This document shows positions 50,311 to 59,666 of a stretch of DNA of 64,000 nucleotides, in pieces. The DNA lies in the NCBI GenBank assembly GCA_017548045.1, contig JAFYNR010000034.1, forward strand, positions 1-64,000. The letters are read 5' to 3'. The stretch is from Clostridia bacterium. Its GTDB lineage: Bacteria > Bacillota > Clostridia > Oscillospirales > Acutalibacteraceae. Each line of letters begins with the position of its first letter. Position 1 is the first letter of the stretch. The translations under genes and the position numbers were made by a program. The notes below the pieces were generated by a model. It was not told the DNA's origin and searched no databases. It was given only the letters and a program-made list of their open reading frames with translations.

Positions 50311-51705
50311 TTAAAAATCTGCTGATCCCGTTGTTCTGGGGAAGGGGATAACGTCGCGGATGTTTGAAATACCCGTAAGGTACATAACAAGTCTTTCAAA
50401 GCCCAGACCGAAGCCGCTGTGCTTGACGCCGCCGTAACGGCGAAGGTCAAGGTACCAATCGTAATCCTCGGGGTCAAGACCAAGCTCTTTGATTCGTGCT
50501 TCAAGCAGCTCAAGTCTTTCTTCTCTCTGGCTTCCGCCGATGATTTCACCGATGCCCATAACAAGACAGTCGCAGGCGGCAACGGTTTTGCCGTCATCGT
50601 TAAGGCGCATATAAAAAGCCTTGATTTCCTTGGGATAATCCGTAACAAAAACAGGCTTTTTGAAAATCTTTTCGGTAAGGTATCTTTCGTGCTCTGTCTG
50701 CAAATCACAGCCCCAGCTTACTTTATATTCGAATTCACCGTTATATTCTTCAAGAAGCTTTATTGCCTCTGTGTAGGTTACTCTGCCGAAATCCGAGCTT
50801 GCAACGGCAGTAAGTCTTTCAAGAAGCTCTTTATCAACAAATTTATTAAGGAATTCAAGCTCCATAGGGCAGTTATCAAGCACGTAATTGATAACGTATT
50901 TAATCATAGCCTCGGCAACGTCCATATCATCACTAAGCTCTGCGAAAGCCATTTCGGGCTCAATCATCCAGAATTCCGCGGCATGGCGCTGTGTGTATGA
51001 TTTTTCGGCTCTGAATGTGGGGCCGAAGGTATAAACCTTGCCGAAAGCAAGCGCCATTGTTTCTGCCTGTAACTGACCCGAAACGGTAAGATATGCAGGC
51101 TTCTGGAAGAAATCCTCGCCGTAGTCAACGGTGTCTTCCTCTGTTCTGGGCAGATTTTCCAAATCCAGGGTTGTTACTCTGAACATTTCGCCTGCACCTT
51201 CGCAGTCGCTACAGGAAATAAGAGGTGTATGAGCATAAACAAAGCCCTGCTCCGTAAAGAATTTATGGATTGCATATGCGGCAACAGAACGGATTCTGAA
51301 AGCGGCGTTGAAAAGGTTTGTGCGGGGTCTGAGGTGTGCGATTGTACGCAGAAATTCAACGGAATGACGCTTTTTCTGCAAGGGATAATCGGGGGTTGAC
51401 AGCGCTTCAATTCCGATTTCATCCGCATTTATTTCGAAGGGCTGGTTTGCCTGCGGAGTAAGAAGCAGTTTGCCCGTTACCTTGACTGCGGAGCCTACGT
51501 TGAGCTTTGCAATTTCTTTGTAATTATCAAGTTTTTCGGCTTCAAAAACAATCTGAACGCCTTTGAAACAGCTTCCGTCATTAAGTTCGATAAATCCTAT
51601 GGCCTTTGAATCTCTGAGTGTTTTTACCCAGCCGTAAACCGTTACGGTTTTGTCTGCATAGCTTTCGGGTGCTTCAAAAAGCTTTTTAATTTCAAGTCTT
51701 TCCAT
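50311..51705 (-). CDS. asnS: Asparagine-tRNA ligase
   Basis: A 464-residue class IIb synthetase: N-terminal OB-fold anticodon-binding domain (about 15-105, [20 protein letters not shown]), then catalytic core with motif 2 ([20 protein letters not shown]) and motif 3 ([15 protein letters not shown]). It belongs to the AsnRS rather than AspRS type (length and FRAEKS-TQRH motif). Charges tRNA-Asn. Last gene of a minus-strand run; 19 bases after the MIF-like gene. Confidence 0.96.
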   Translation of the reverse strand: MERLEIKKLFEAPESYADKTVTVYGWVKTLRDSKAIGFIELNDGSCFKGVQIVFEAEKLDNYKEIAKLNVGSAVKVTGKLLLTPQANQPFEINADEIGIEALSTPDYPLQKKRHSVEFLRTIAHLRPRTNLFNAAFRIRSVAAYAIHKFFTEQGFVYAHTPLISCSDCEGAGEMFRVTTLDLENLPRTEEDTVDYGEDFFQKPAYLTVSGQLQAETMALAFGKVYTFGPTFRAEKSYTQRHAAEFWMIEPEMAFAELSDDMDVAEAMIKYVINYVLDNCPMELEFLNKFVDKELLERLTAVASSDFGRVTYTEAIKLLEEYNGEFEYKVSWGCDLQTEHERYLTEKIFKKPVFVTDYPKEIKAFYMRLNDDGKTVAACDCLVMGIGEIIGGSQREERLELLEARIKELGLDPEDYDWYLDLRRYGGVKHSGFGLGFERLVMYLTGISNIRDVIPFPRTTGSADF

Positions 51706-51724
51706 TTTGTGTTCTCCGTTTATT

Positions 51725-52069
51725 TCAGAAATTTATTCCGTTCCAACCCCAATGGTCGGCTTCATCATATTTAACGTAAATATTTGCTCTGTCGATTCCG
51801 AGTTCTTCATTAACAATTTCGCTGAGTGCGGCGGTGAGTCTGTCATAAGCCGCATCAGAGGTTGAACCGAAAATGCTGACCTGAAGGAACGCATAATCCT
51901 GAGTGCCGTCGCCCTTAAAATACATACTGGTGTTATCGTCAAATGCAAGCATAAGCCAGGCTTCGCTTTTGCCGGGGATAAGAGCTATGGCCTCGCCAAG
52001 CTTTGCTTTGAGATTTTCTTTGTTTTCATCCGTAAGAGGCTTGCTTACGGTTGTTCTGATATAAGGCAT
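51725..52069 (-). CDS. MIF/tautomerase superfamily protein
   Basis: A 114-residue protein of the macrophage migration inhibitory factor family, starting [10 protein letters not shown] with the catalytic-type Pro2, and ending [19 protein letters not shown]. Length and the C-terminal DHWGWNG pattern match bacterial MIF-like tautomerases that act on phenylpyruvate-type keto acids; the natural substrate is usually unknown. GGAGAA precedes the ATG. Confidence 0.85.
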   Translation of the reverse strand: MPYIRTTVSKPLTDENKENLKAKLGEAIALIPGKSEAWLMLAFDDNTSMYFKGDGTQDYAFLQVSIFGSTSDAAYDRLTAALSEIVNEELGIDRANIYVKYDEADHWGWNGINF

Positions 52070-52083
52070 GGTGTGTTCTCCTT

Positions 52084-54330
52084 TTAGTTGATTCTTATGA
52101 AGCTTCTTGCTTCCACAACGGCACCCAGTACGGTGCAGTTGCTGTCTGTATAATTCACGTAAATCATTGAGCCTGTGTCATATTCCGTGCAGAATACACC
52201 GTTTTCAACCTCATAATGGTCGGTCATTCTTGCATTACGCAGGTCGTTGAGTGCTTCATTCGCCTTGGTGTAGAATTCTGCGGCGGTGTTGATTGTGTTA
52301 TCGTAATAGAATATATCCGTCTCGGTGGTGTCCGTTACGGGTTCGTAATTCCATTCGTAATGAGGGCAGGCACCGTATTCGATGCATTTCAGAAGCAGTT
52401 CGCTGCTGTTTATGCTTGTGTTTACCGCTTCGCCTGCGTAGTCAACTATGCCGTGAAGTATGAGCTGAACAAAAGGAATACTCACATATGAACCGCTTTC
52501 GGAGGCTGCTGACTCAAGGGGAAGATTAATTACCGTATCGATGTTTTTCAGCATATAGAAGTTACCTGTGGAGGTCATTGTGCTGTGATCGGTGGAAAGC
52601 GGAGCGATTGATTTCGCAATCTGTAAGGATGCATCCTCACGGAGAAGACCGCCGTGAGAAAAATCCGAATAAAGCAAGCTGCCTGCATCGTTTATGCAAT
52701 ATCCCGAAAAGCTGAGGCTTTTGGTGTTGTTAAGCACGGTTGCAACAACGTCGGAAAGGGATGAAATTTTTCGTAATTTTCTCTCAGAGGAAGTGTTTCC
52801 GATGTATTCATTGAGATAACTGTGCGGAGTGTAAACCGAGTTATCTTTTCTGATGTTTTCGGCATTACCCGAATTAAAGGTTTGCGAAGAAGAAACCAGA
52901 TTAATGTCAAGATAAAGTCTCATTTTCTGAGAAGAAATATAATCAAAAAGCTCACTTAGCTTATTTTCACCGCCCAGTCTTGAAAGCAGACGTGAATTTT
53001 CAATGTTTTTCGAATCAAGACCTCCGCTGAATATGCCCGAATACCTTACACTTACGTTATTTATGCCTTTGTTTTTCATCCTCACAAGCATATCCTTGGC
53101 CTGCTCAAAGGTTGTAAGCTTTTTCAGATAACCGAACGGTCCGAAGCTGCTTTTTGCAGTACCCGTAAGAGTAAGGCAGAAGGGGAGATAATCACTGCTT
53201 TCAACAGCTTTGGTTGAAAGCACGGAGTTTCTGACAAGCTGTTCTCTGCACGCCGAGGCAAGGCCGGCATAGGTTGCGTTGTTGCCCGAAAGAAAGCGGT
53301 AGCAAAGAGAAATTTCACTTATTGCTGAGGTTTTTGAGGAGTATACAGTTTTGTTTTCGTAAACAGACGGGGTTACGCTGAAGGATGAATATACCTTGTT
53401 GTATTCGCTGACGGCGGTAGCCTTATCGGCATTTATCGAAGCAACTGCATCACCCTTCTGGATAAGCGCAACGAAGGCGGAATCGCCGTGCTTCATACCG
53501 AATGCGGGTACGATGGCGGTGCCGTCGCTTTCAATTCCCGTTGAGGGATCGTTGCCGTAGACGCTGAAGGTCAGCGGTTCAAATGATTCGTCGTATGTTG
53601 CGGTTTTGATGATTGCACCGCTGCCGTCTGGTACAAGCAGAAAATCATCCTTGTGAGAATCGTTGAAGATACCGAAGCCGTTAAGAATTTCAATGCTTTC
53701 CACGAAGGCATCGGGGTTGCCCGAAAGGTTTTCGTATGAGCAGTCTGCATACATGCTTCCGTCTTTAAGTGTAATGCTGAGCTTCGCACGGAAGGCAATG
53801 TCTGTTTTTTCAAGAAACTTCTTTTCTGCGGTAGCCTTGTCGGTGTAAATGTCATAGATGAATTCCGCACCGTTTTCGATAATATTATAAGCCGCCGTGC
53901 CGTATGCAACGGAATTATCCTGAGAATTGAGAATGTAGATGTCAGAGCCTCCGTTTACGGTCAGCGCTACGGTGCTGGCATTGCTTGTTAACGCTTCTCC
54001 GCTTGCAACTTCATCAAGAAGAGGGAGTGCCGACCATATTTTGTTTCTGCTTGTTTCGAGAATACAGAAGCTGTTTGACGACGGGTCTATTTTCAGTTCA
54101 ACAAATCCCGATGATGCGGCTTTTTGGGAAAATGACAGTGCACTTTCCGAATAATGAATTCTTGCATCTTCAGCCGGCATCGTAACGGTGTTGCGTGCTT
54201 CAACGTGCTTTTTTACGCTGACACCGGTTTCATCTTTTTTTGAACATCCGGGAAGAACGAGCATACAAAAGCACAGTGCCGCCGCAAGAGTTCTGAGGAA
54301 GAAAGAATTTTTATTGTTCATTATTGCCAT
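52084..54330 (-). CDS. DUF5696 family lipoprotein
   Basis: A 748-residue lipoprotein (lipobox LVLPGC, Cys29). The mature part has an N-terminal beta domain (about 60-330, IDPSSNSFCILETSRNKIWS; VPDGSGAIIKTATYDESFEP) and a TIM-barrel-like half (about 385-720, NNVSVRYSGIFSGGLDSKNI; RLYLDINLVSSSQ), as in DUF5696 proteins, which look like distant glycosidases or sugar sensors. Its start overlaps the 3' end of the histidine kinase gene, so the two are co-translated and may act together in sensing. The exact start (54330 or 54321) is uncertain. Confidence 0.65.
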   Translation of the reverse strand: MAIMNNKNSFFLRTLAAALCFCMLVLPGCSKKDETGVSVKKHVEARNTVTMPAEDARIHYSESALSFSQKAASSGFVELKIDPSSNSFCILETSRNKIWSALPLLDEVASGEALTSNASTVALTVNGGSDIYILNSQDNSVAYGTAAYNIIENGAEFIYDIYTDKATAEKKFLEKTDIAFRAKLSITLKDGSMYADCSYENLSGNPDAFVESIEILNGFGIFNDSHKDDFLLVPDGSGAIIKTATYDESFEPLTFSVYGNDPSTGIESDGTAIVPAFGMKHGDSAFVALIQKGDAVASINADKATAVSEYNKVYSSFSVTPSVYENKTVYSSKTSAISEISLCYRFLSGNNATYAGLASACREQLVRNSVLSTKAVESSDYLPFCLTLTGTAKSSFGPFGYLKKLTTFEQAKDMLVRMKNKGINNVSVRYSGIFSGGLDSKNIENSRLLSRLGGENKLSELFDYISSQKMRLYLDINLVSSSQTFNSGNAENIRKDNSVYTPHSYLNEYIGNTSSERKLRKISSLSDVVATVLNNTKSLSFSGYCINDAGSLLYSDFSHGGLLREDASLQIAKSIAPLSTDHSTMTSTGNFYMLKNIDTVINLPLESAASESGSYVSIPFVQLILHGIVDYAGEAVNTSINSSELLLKCIEYGACPHYEWNYEPVTDTTETDIFYYDNTINTAAEFYTKANEALNDLRNARMTDHYEVENGVFCTEYDTGSMIYVNYTDSNCTVLGAVVEARSFIRIN

Positions 54331-55837
54331 AATAACTTGAGTCCTTTGCAACTTCAAAAGTGAATACAACGCCGTTTTTTACGTTTTTAACCCCGTAACG
54401 GCATTTGTGATTATCCATAATGCTTTTTACAATGGAAAGCCCGAGGCCGAAACGGTTTTCGCTTCTGCCGTGCGCCTTATCTGCTCTGTAAAAGCTGTCC
54501 CAGAGTTCAGCCATATCGGCATCGTTTATGTGCTCGCCTGTGTTATAAACACTGATTTCAAACTTATCCTTACTTTCCGTGCATACAAGCTCGATGTGCT
54601 TTTTGCCCGAACAGTGGGAAATTGCATTTGTGATATAGTTTTTGAGAACAATCTCAATTTTATCCTCCTGACCGTAACAGGCAAGGGGCTGAGGTATACG
54701 GTTAAGTACGGTTATGCCCGATTGTTCGGTCTGAAGCGAAAGGTGATTGAGCAGGGATGTGGCCTTTGCACCCAAATCGAAATATTGAGGGTGGAAAGGC
54801 TGTGATTTGCTTTCAAGCTTTGAAAGTTCAAGAAGTTCAACAACAAGCACGTTCATCTTCTGACTTTCGTCGTAGATTATCTGACAGTATTCCTTTATAA
54901 CCTCGGGGTCATCGCTTATACCGGCACAAACCCCTTCCGCATAGCCCGAAATAATCGCAATGGGAGTTTTGAGTTCGTGGGAAACGTTGCTTATAAAGGA
55001 TTTTCTTGCATTGTCAAGGGCGTGACGGCGTTCAATATCCTTCTCAAGCAGTTTGTTTTTACTCTTGAGGTCTTTGAGCGTTGCATCAAGCGTGGTCGAA
55101 AGCGTGTTGATGCTTTTACCCAGTTCACCGATTTCGTCACGGCCGTAGTCACCGCATTTTTTGCTGAAATCAAGGGCTGCCATATCCTTCGTGAGGTCGT
55201 TCATTTCAACAAGGGGCTTGGTAAATCTTGCAACAATAATATAAAAAACGATTGCCATAAGCATAATCATCGCAACGCTGATGAACGTGTAAACTCTGCC
55301 CGCAACGTTGACTATGTTTTCAACGTCGGCAACCTCAAAATAAATGTGTATTGTTTCGCCCGTCTGCAGGGGCACGCTGTAAACAAAAAATTCAATGCTT
55401 GTGGCTTCTTTTTTTCTGATTTCAAAATTTTCGTAATCAACGGCGTTTTTGTAGCTGTCAGAAGGCTTGAGAGTATCGTAAATTGCCTTCGATGTACCGG
55501 AAGATGCAAAATGTTCACTGCTTGCGGCTGAATTCCCTGAGCTTGAAGTGTATGATAACGAACCGTCGGGGTTGATTATTTCAAGGTCAACGTTGTTTCT
55601 TACAGCAATGGAATAAAGGTCGAAATAATATGTAGCCGTACCGGGTATAAGCTTATCTATGCTTTCGGAAACGTCGCTCAGATCACGGTATGTCTGAAAT
55701 GCAAACACCTTGAAGAGCATAGGCTTGCTGAAAACAGAAATAAGAACAAGCAGTGTTGCAAGCACACACACGACAATGGCAAAAAGCTTTGTGCGTATGC
55801 GGCTTTTCTTGTTTTTAAAGGATAATTTTTTCAACAA
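54311..55837 (-). CDS. Sensor histidine kinase
   Basis: A 508-residue kinase: membrane helix (about 17-37), extracellular sensor domain (about 40-180), second helix (about 183-203), HAMP domain (204-255), then HisKA with the phosphorylated His287 in FISNVSHELKTPIA and an ATP-binding domain with the N-box region LKNYITNAISH and G-box FGLGLSIVKSIMDNH. It starts at TTG with GAGGTG just upstream and directly after the response regulator stop. The signal is unknown. Its 3' end overlaps the DUF5696 lipoprotein gene, a candidate accessory sensor. Confidence 0.92.
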   Translation of the reverse strand: MLKKLSFKNKKSRIRTKLFAIVVCVLATLLVLISVFSKPMLFKVFAFQTYRDLSDVSESIDKLIPGTATYYFDLYSIAVRNNVDLEIINPDGSLSYTSSSGNSAASSEHFASSGTSKAIYDTLKPSDSYKNAVDYENFEIRKKEATSIEFFVYSVPLQTGETIHIYFEVADVENIVNVAGRVYTFISVAMIMLMAIVFYIIVARFTKPLVEMNDLTKDMAALDFSKKCGDYGRDEIGELGKSINTLSTTLDATLKDLKSKNKLLEKDIERRHALDNARKSFISNVSHELKTPIAIISGYAEGVCAGISDDPEVIKEYCQIIYDESQKMNVLVVELLELSKLESKSQPFHPQYFDLGAKATSLLNHLSLQTEQSGITVLNRIPQPLACYGQEDKIEIVLKNYITNAISHCSGKKHIELVCTESKDKFEISVYNTGEHINDADMAELWDSFYRADKAHGRSENRFGLGLSIVKSIMDNHKCRYGVKNVKNGVVFTFEVAKDSSYYGNNEQ

Positions 55838-56518
55838 TTACACCTCAATCTTATAGCCCACTCCGTAAACGGTTTTAAGATGGGTTTCACCCCAGATGCC
55901 GAGTTTTGTTCTGAGACGTGCAACGTGAGAGTCAACCGTTCTGGGGTCGCCGATGAAATCGACACCCCATATGCTGTCAAGAAGCTGCTCGCGGGAATAA
56001 ATTCTGCCCGTGTTACTTGCAAGCTTCACCAGAATGTTGTGTTCCTTTACGGTAAGCTCAAGTGCCTTGCCGTCAAGAGTGATTTTATGTGCCGGTATAT
56101 CAATCACAAGGCCGTTGATGGAAATAATATCCTTTGCGCTTGCCGCTGCGGCAGTCTGCGTTCTTTTGAGAAGGGCTTCAACGCGCTTTACAAGCACAAC
56201 GGGGCTGAAGGGCTTTGTTACAAAATCATCTGCACCGCTTTCGAAGGAACGAAGCTCGTCAAATTCCTGACTTCTTGCGGTAAGCATAAGCAGGGGAACG
56301 GAGCTTGCTTCTCTGATTTTACTGCAGACCTCCCAGCCGTCAGCTTCAGGCATCATAATATCACATATAACAAGACTGAAATCGCCGGCTGCAAAGAATT
56401 TTTCGATGGCATCTCTGCCGTCAACCGCTTCAACGGTTTCGTATCCTGAATTCTTGAGGAAGTCGCATACAAGTCTTCGGATTCTTGCTTCATCGTCGGC
56501 AACAAGTATTTTTTTCAT
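55838..56518 (-). CDS. OmpR-family response regulator
   Basis: A 226-residue two-domain regulator: receiver (1-118) with the acidic pair in VADDEARIRR, phospho-acceptor Asp53 in VICDIMMPEADGWEV and switch Lys in DFVTKPFSPVVLV; winged-helix effector domain (about 128-226) with EHNILVKLASNTGRIYSREQ and DSHVARLRTKLG. It would be phosphorylated by the kinase encoded immediately downstream. First gene of the minus-strand group; no strong promoter consensus was found before it. Confidence 0.95.
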   Translation of the reverse strand: MKKILVADDEARIRRLVCDFLKNSGYETVEAVDGRDAIEKFFAAGDFSLVICDIMMPEADGWEVCSKIREASSVPLLMLTARSQEFDELRSFESGADDFVTKPFSPVVLVKRVEALLKRTQTAAAASAKDIISINGLVIDIPAHKITLDGKALELTVKEHNILVKLASNTGRIYSREQLLDSIWGVDFIGDPRTVDSHVARLRTKLGIWGETHLKTVYGVGYKIEV

Positions 56519-56654
56519 CGGTTCACCGCTTTCAAAAAATAATTATACAAATACAGTTTACCACATTACATATATAAAAATCAAGTTATAAGGTGAATTC
56601 ATTGATTGTTGCGTGTCAAAAAACAAAAAAATTGCATTTTTTTCAGAAAAACTA

Positions 56655-56683
56655 TTGTGTTATATTTCTTTGTTTAGTATAAT
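56655..56683 (+). promoter_or_regulatory. Probable promoter of the pyrophosphatase-Nudix gene
   Basis: TTGTGT (56655-56660), 17-base spacer, TATAAT (56678-56683). Confidence 0.55.
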
Positions 56684-56750
56684 AAAAAGGTATTTAATCT
56701 GGGTTAAAGCGGCTTTGTACCGCGTATAACCTTTCGGAAGGTGTGGTTTT

Positions 56751-57485
56751 ATGCTCGGCAAGTATGTCAGAGTCAGGGTTACAAACCCGATCCGCTCCGT
56801 AAACAGACAGTTCGGTTTTGTGTACCAGCTTAATTTTGGTGCAATTGAGGGAAAAAAGAGATACGACAATATCTCTCACGGTGCTTACATTATGGGTATC
56901 AATCATCCTGTAAGAACCTTTGACGGCAGAGTTATTGCGGCAATCAAAAGGGGTGACGGCAGCCCTGTGGTATATGTGGTTGCTCCCAAAAGTATGCGCT
57001 TTATTTCCTATCAGATTGAAGATGCCATTGCCTTTGCCGAAAAAGGCAGAGACTATAAGCTGGAGTGTCTTTACGAGCGTTCCTGCGGTGCTGTTGTATA
57101 CCGCAGAATCAATGATGAGCTCAGATATCTTCTCATCAAAAACAGACGCAGTACCCATTGGGGCTTCCCCAAGGGCCATATTGAAAAGGGTGAAACTCCC
57201 GAACAGACTGCAATGCGTGAGGTTCTTGAAGAAACGGGTATTCACATTCAGATTCTTCCTCAGTTTGCGTCGAAATCAGAGTATACCATTCAGGGCAGGG
57301 TAGAAAAATCCGTAACGATTTTCCTTGCAAAAACAAAGGATACGCAGACTATTATCCAGCGTGAAGAAATTGAGGATTATGTGTGGCTTAACTATGATAA
57401 AGCAATGGATACTCTCCGCTTTATCAATGACAGAAATATTCTTCGCAGTGCCCACGATTTTCTTGCGGAACAGAATATAGTATAA
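56751..57485 (+). CDS. Fusion of a pyrophosphatase-like domain and a Nudix hydrolase
   Basis: A 244-residue protein in two parts. Residues 1-105 resemble the small family annotated as inorganic pyrophosphatase in Clostridia (NPIRSVNRQFGFVYQLNFG, then AYIMGINHPVRTFDGRVIA), but the acidic residue usual just before AYI is replaced (SHGAYIMG), so catalysis by it is doubtful. Residues 108-244 are a diadenosine-tetraphosphatase-type Nudix domain with the box at 142-164 (KGHIEKGETPEQTAMREVLE then ETG) and WGFPKG. Probably hydrolyses dinucleoside polyphosphates. GGAAGGTG lies 8 bases before the ATG. Confidence 0.75.
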   Translation: MLGKYVRVRVTNPIRSVNRQFGFVYQLNFGAIEGKKRYDNISHGAYIMGINHPVRTFDGRVIAAIKRGDGSPVVYVVAPKSMRFISYQIEDAIAFAEKGRDYKLECLYERSCGAVVYRRINDELRYLLIKNRRSTHWGFPKGHIEKGETPEQTAMREVLEETGIHIQILPQFASKSEYTIQGRVEKSVTIFLAKTKDTQTIIQREEIEDYVWLNYDKAMDTLRFINDRNILRSAHDFLAEQNIV

Positions 57486-57501
57486 AAGTGAGGTCGGTCA
57501 G

Positions 57502-58005
57502 ATGGCGGAGACGATTGCCGATTACCTTGTAGGTGTTTTTCAGGGGAAAATCCCTGAGGAACTCATAGTTTTTATTATTTCAATGCTGCCCGTTGTTGAA
57601 CTCAGAGGCGGTATGATTGCAGCAAAACTGCTTGATGTTGAATTTATCAAGGCTTTTATCATATGTTATCTGGGTAATATATTGCCCATTCCGTTCATTC
57701 TTCTTTTTATAAGACGTATATTCAATTTTCTCAAGCGTTTTTCAGCAACCGAAAAACTTGTTGAAAAGCTTGAAGCAAGCTCGCTGAGAAAAAGTGATAA
57801 AATCAAAAAATCCAGAATATGGGGCTTGCTTACCTTTGTTGCAATTCCTTTGCCCGGCACCGGCGGCTGGACAGGCTCGCTTATTGCGGCGCTTCTTGAT
57901 ATGAGAATAAAAATCTCATTTCCCGTTATTGCCCTGGGAGTGCTTATAGCCAACCTCATAATGTCCGTTTTTTCTTACGGACTTCTGGGTGCCATCGGAT
58001 TATAA
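57502..58005 (+). CDS. Small multidrug export family membrane protein
   Basis: A 167-residue membrane protein with about four helices, matching the Sm_multidrug_ex family: IVFIISMLPVVELRGGMIAA near the N-terminus and VAIPLPGTGGWTGSLIAALL near residue 115. Transport function is inferred in the family and not established. Starts 16 bases after the Nudix fusion stop, so it is probably co-transcribed. Confidence 0.8.
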   Translation: MAETIADYLVGVFQGKIPEELIVFIISMLPVVELRGGMIAAKLLDVEFIKAFIICYLGNILPIPFILLFIRRIFNFLKRFSATEKLVEKLEASSLRKSDKIKKSRIWGLLTFVAIPLPGTGGWTGSLIAALLDMRIKISFPVIALGVLIANLIMSVFSYGLLGAIGL

Positions 58006-58012
58006 AAAAATG

Positions 58013-58048
58013 AAGCCCTTTGCTCACTGCTGTGTGCAAAGGGCTTTT
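58013..58048. terminator. Bidirectional terminator
   Basis: Stem AAGCCCTTTGC / GCAAAGGGCTT with a 12-base loop between convergent genes. Confidence 0.78.
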
Positions 58049-58064
58049 GCGATTATTCATTTGA

Positions 58065-58637
58065 TTACGAATAATATTCCATGTTAAGACCAACGAGATT
58101 TCCGACGATTTCAGAGATCTCTTTGGGACTTCCGTTGAGGTTACCGTTGAGCCACGAAAGAATGGTTTGTTTTGCGCCGGAAGTAACGTAAATCAGATAA
58201 ATATTTGCTTCATCACGGTTTGGAGCCTTCTTTTGTGACATAACCATATCGAGCAGTCTGTCATAGTAAACCTCAACCAATCTCCAAAGAAAATTGTTTA
58301 ACATATTGGAGTGTGCCAACATTCTGTAATACTCCATATCTCTGCTGAGATATTCGCAAATCTGAGTCAAAAGCTCGCCCACGTTTGTCATAATGTTTTC
58401 GAGGCCGAATCTGTCAACGTACTCTATAAGGACTTCAAGCTCTTCGTTTTCAATCTGCTTCAGCACGCTGTCAACGTCGGAATAATGTGCATAAAAAGTA
58501 CCGCGGCTGATATCCGCTTCTCTTATTATGTCTGAAACTGTGATTTTGCTTAATTCCTTTTCGTGAATAAGCTTTGCCACGGCTTTTTTTATCAGGTTCT
58601 TTGAACGTATGGAACTTCTGTATTCTGCCTTTGCCAT
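58065..58637 (-). CDS. TetR family transcriptional regulator
   Basis: A 190-residue TetR-type repressor with HTH (about 12-58: KITVSDIIREADISRGTFYA HYSD region) and a helical ligand-binding domain with a C-terminal TetR_C_33-like pattern (YYRMLAHSNMLNNFLWRLVE). Start at 58637 chosen for GGGGGA 7 bases upstream. Divergent from the sugar isomerase-like operon at 58800 with 162 bases between starts, so it may regulate that operon. Confidence 0.88.
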   Translation of the reverse strand: MAKAEYRSSIRSKNLIKKAVAKLIHEKELSKITVSDIIREADISRGTFYAHYSDVDSVLKQIENEELEVLIEYVDRFGLENIMTNVGELLTQICEYLSRDMEYYRMLAHSNMLNNFLWRLVEVYYDRLLDMVMSQKKAPNRDEANIYLIYVTSGAKQTILSWLNGNLNGSPKEISEIVGNLVGLNMEYYS

Positions 58638-58735
58638 TATGTATTCCCCCATATTTCTCTCTTATAATAATTTATCTTTTTTTTTCGAAAAAGTCAACAA
58701 AAAATTACGGAAATTAACTTTTTGTTTATAATTAC

Positions 58736-58764
58736 TTGTGGAATACTGGAGTACCTGCTATAAT
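58736..58764 (+). promoter_or_regulatory. Promoter of the sugar isomerase-RlmA-GH27 operon
   Basis: TTGTGG (58736-58741), 17-base spacer, TATAAT (58759-58764). No clear TetR operator palindrome was seen in the divergent region. Confidence 0.6.
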
Positions 58765-58799
58765 AATTTACAAATCAAATCAAGCGAAGGGTGAACAGT

Positions 58800-59666
58800 A
58801 TGAAACTTGTAAATCAGACTGAGCAGATTTCAAAACGAATGGGTGATGAAGCGGCTGTCCGCATTATATGTGAAAGCGGATTTGACGGCCTGGATTATTC
58901 AATGTTCTGTATGAGCAATGATGATTGTGTTCTCAATACGTCTGCATATAAGAAGCACGTTGAGGGTCTGAAGGCGCTTGCCGCATCCTACGGTGTGACC
59001 TTTGAGCAGGCTCACGCACCTTTCCCGTCTGCCAAAGACAGCAACGCCGAATACAACGAAAAAACCTTCGAAAAGCTTAAACGTGCGCTGGAAATCGCAG
59101 GCATACTTGATGCGAAAATTTGCGTTGTCCATCCCGTTCAGTTTAGGGAAAATCAGTTTGAACAGAATATGGAGTTTTATCATAAGCTGGAGCCGTATGC
59201 GGCGGATTACGGTGTTAAAATTGCTCTTGAAAATATGTGGGGCTGGAGCAATGAACTCAACAGAATAGTTCCCAATGTATGCAGCACAGCGGAGGATTTC
59301 AACCGCTATGTTGACGCCCTTGACCCTGCACATTTTACTGCTTGCCTTGATTTGGGGCACTGCGGTCTTGTAGGCGATAATGCAGGTGCAATGATAAGAC
59401 AGATGGGCTCAAGGCTTGGCTGCCTCCATATACATGATAACGATAATGTGAATGACAGTCACACTCTGCCTTATACCTCCGAAATGGATTGGGACGATAT
59501 TCTTCACGCTCTGGGTGAGATTGATTATCAGGGTCATTTTACCTACGAAGCAGATAATTTTATCAGAGACTTTCCTGAGGACCTTATGCCTGCCTGTGAG
59601 AAATTTATGCACGACGTAGGCAGGTCGATGATAAGCAAAATTGAAAATTACAGGGTGAAAAAATGA
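58800..59666 (+). CDS. Sugar phosphate isomerase/epimerase-like TIM barrel
   Basis: A 288-residue AP-endonuclease-2/xylose isomerase-like barrel. Metal-ligand segments EQAHAPFP, CVVHPV, IALENMWG (Glu ligand), CLDLGHCG and CLHIHDND, plus a final TYEADNF Glu, follow the family order. Probably isomerises or epimerises a sugar or sugar acid, with Mn2+ or a similar ion. The ATG at 58800 is used; a GTG at 58791 is an alternative. It overlaps the next gene by 4 bases. Confidence 0.82.
   Translation: MKLVNQTEQISKRMGDEAAVRIICESGFDGLDYSMFCMSNDDCVLNTSAYKKHVEGLKALAASYGVTFEQAHAPFPSAKDSNAEYNEKTFEKLKRALEIAGILDAKICVVHPVQFRENQFEQNMEFYHKLEPYAADYGVKIALENMWGWSNELNRIVPNVCSTAEDFNRYVDALDPAHFTACLDLGHCGLVGDNAGAMIRQMGSRLGCLHIHDNDNVNDSHTLPYTSEMDWDDILHALGEIDYQGHFTYEADNFIRDFPEDLMPACEKFMHDVGRSMISKIENYRVKK

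Noticed and set aside
50419..51000. Plus-strand ORF of 193 codons within asnS
   Set aside because: Antisense of conserved asnS motifs, with no ribosome binding site or promoter.
54977..55531. Plus-strand ORF of 184 codons within the histidine kinase gene
   Set aside because: Antisense shadow; the kinase reading has unambiguous family motifs.
55880..56449. Plus-strand ORF of 189 codons within the response regulator gene
   Set aside because: Antisense of the receiver and winged-helix domains.
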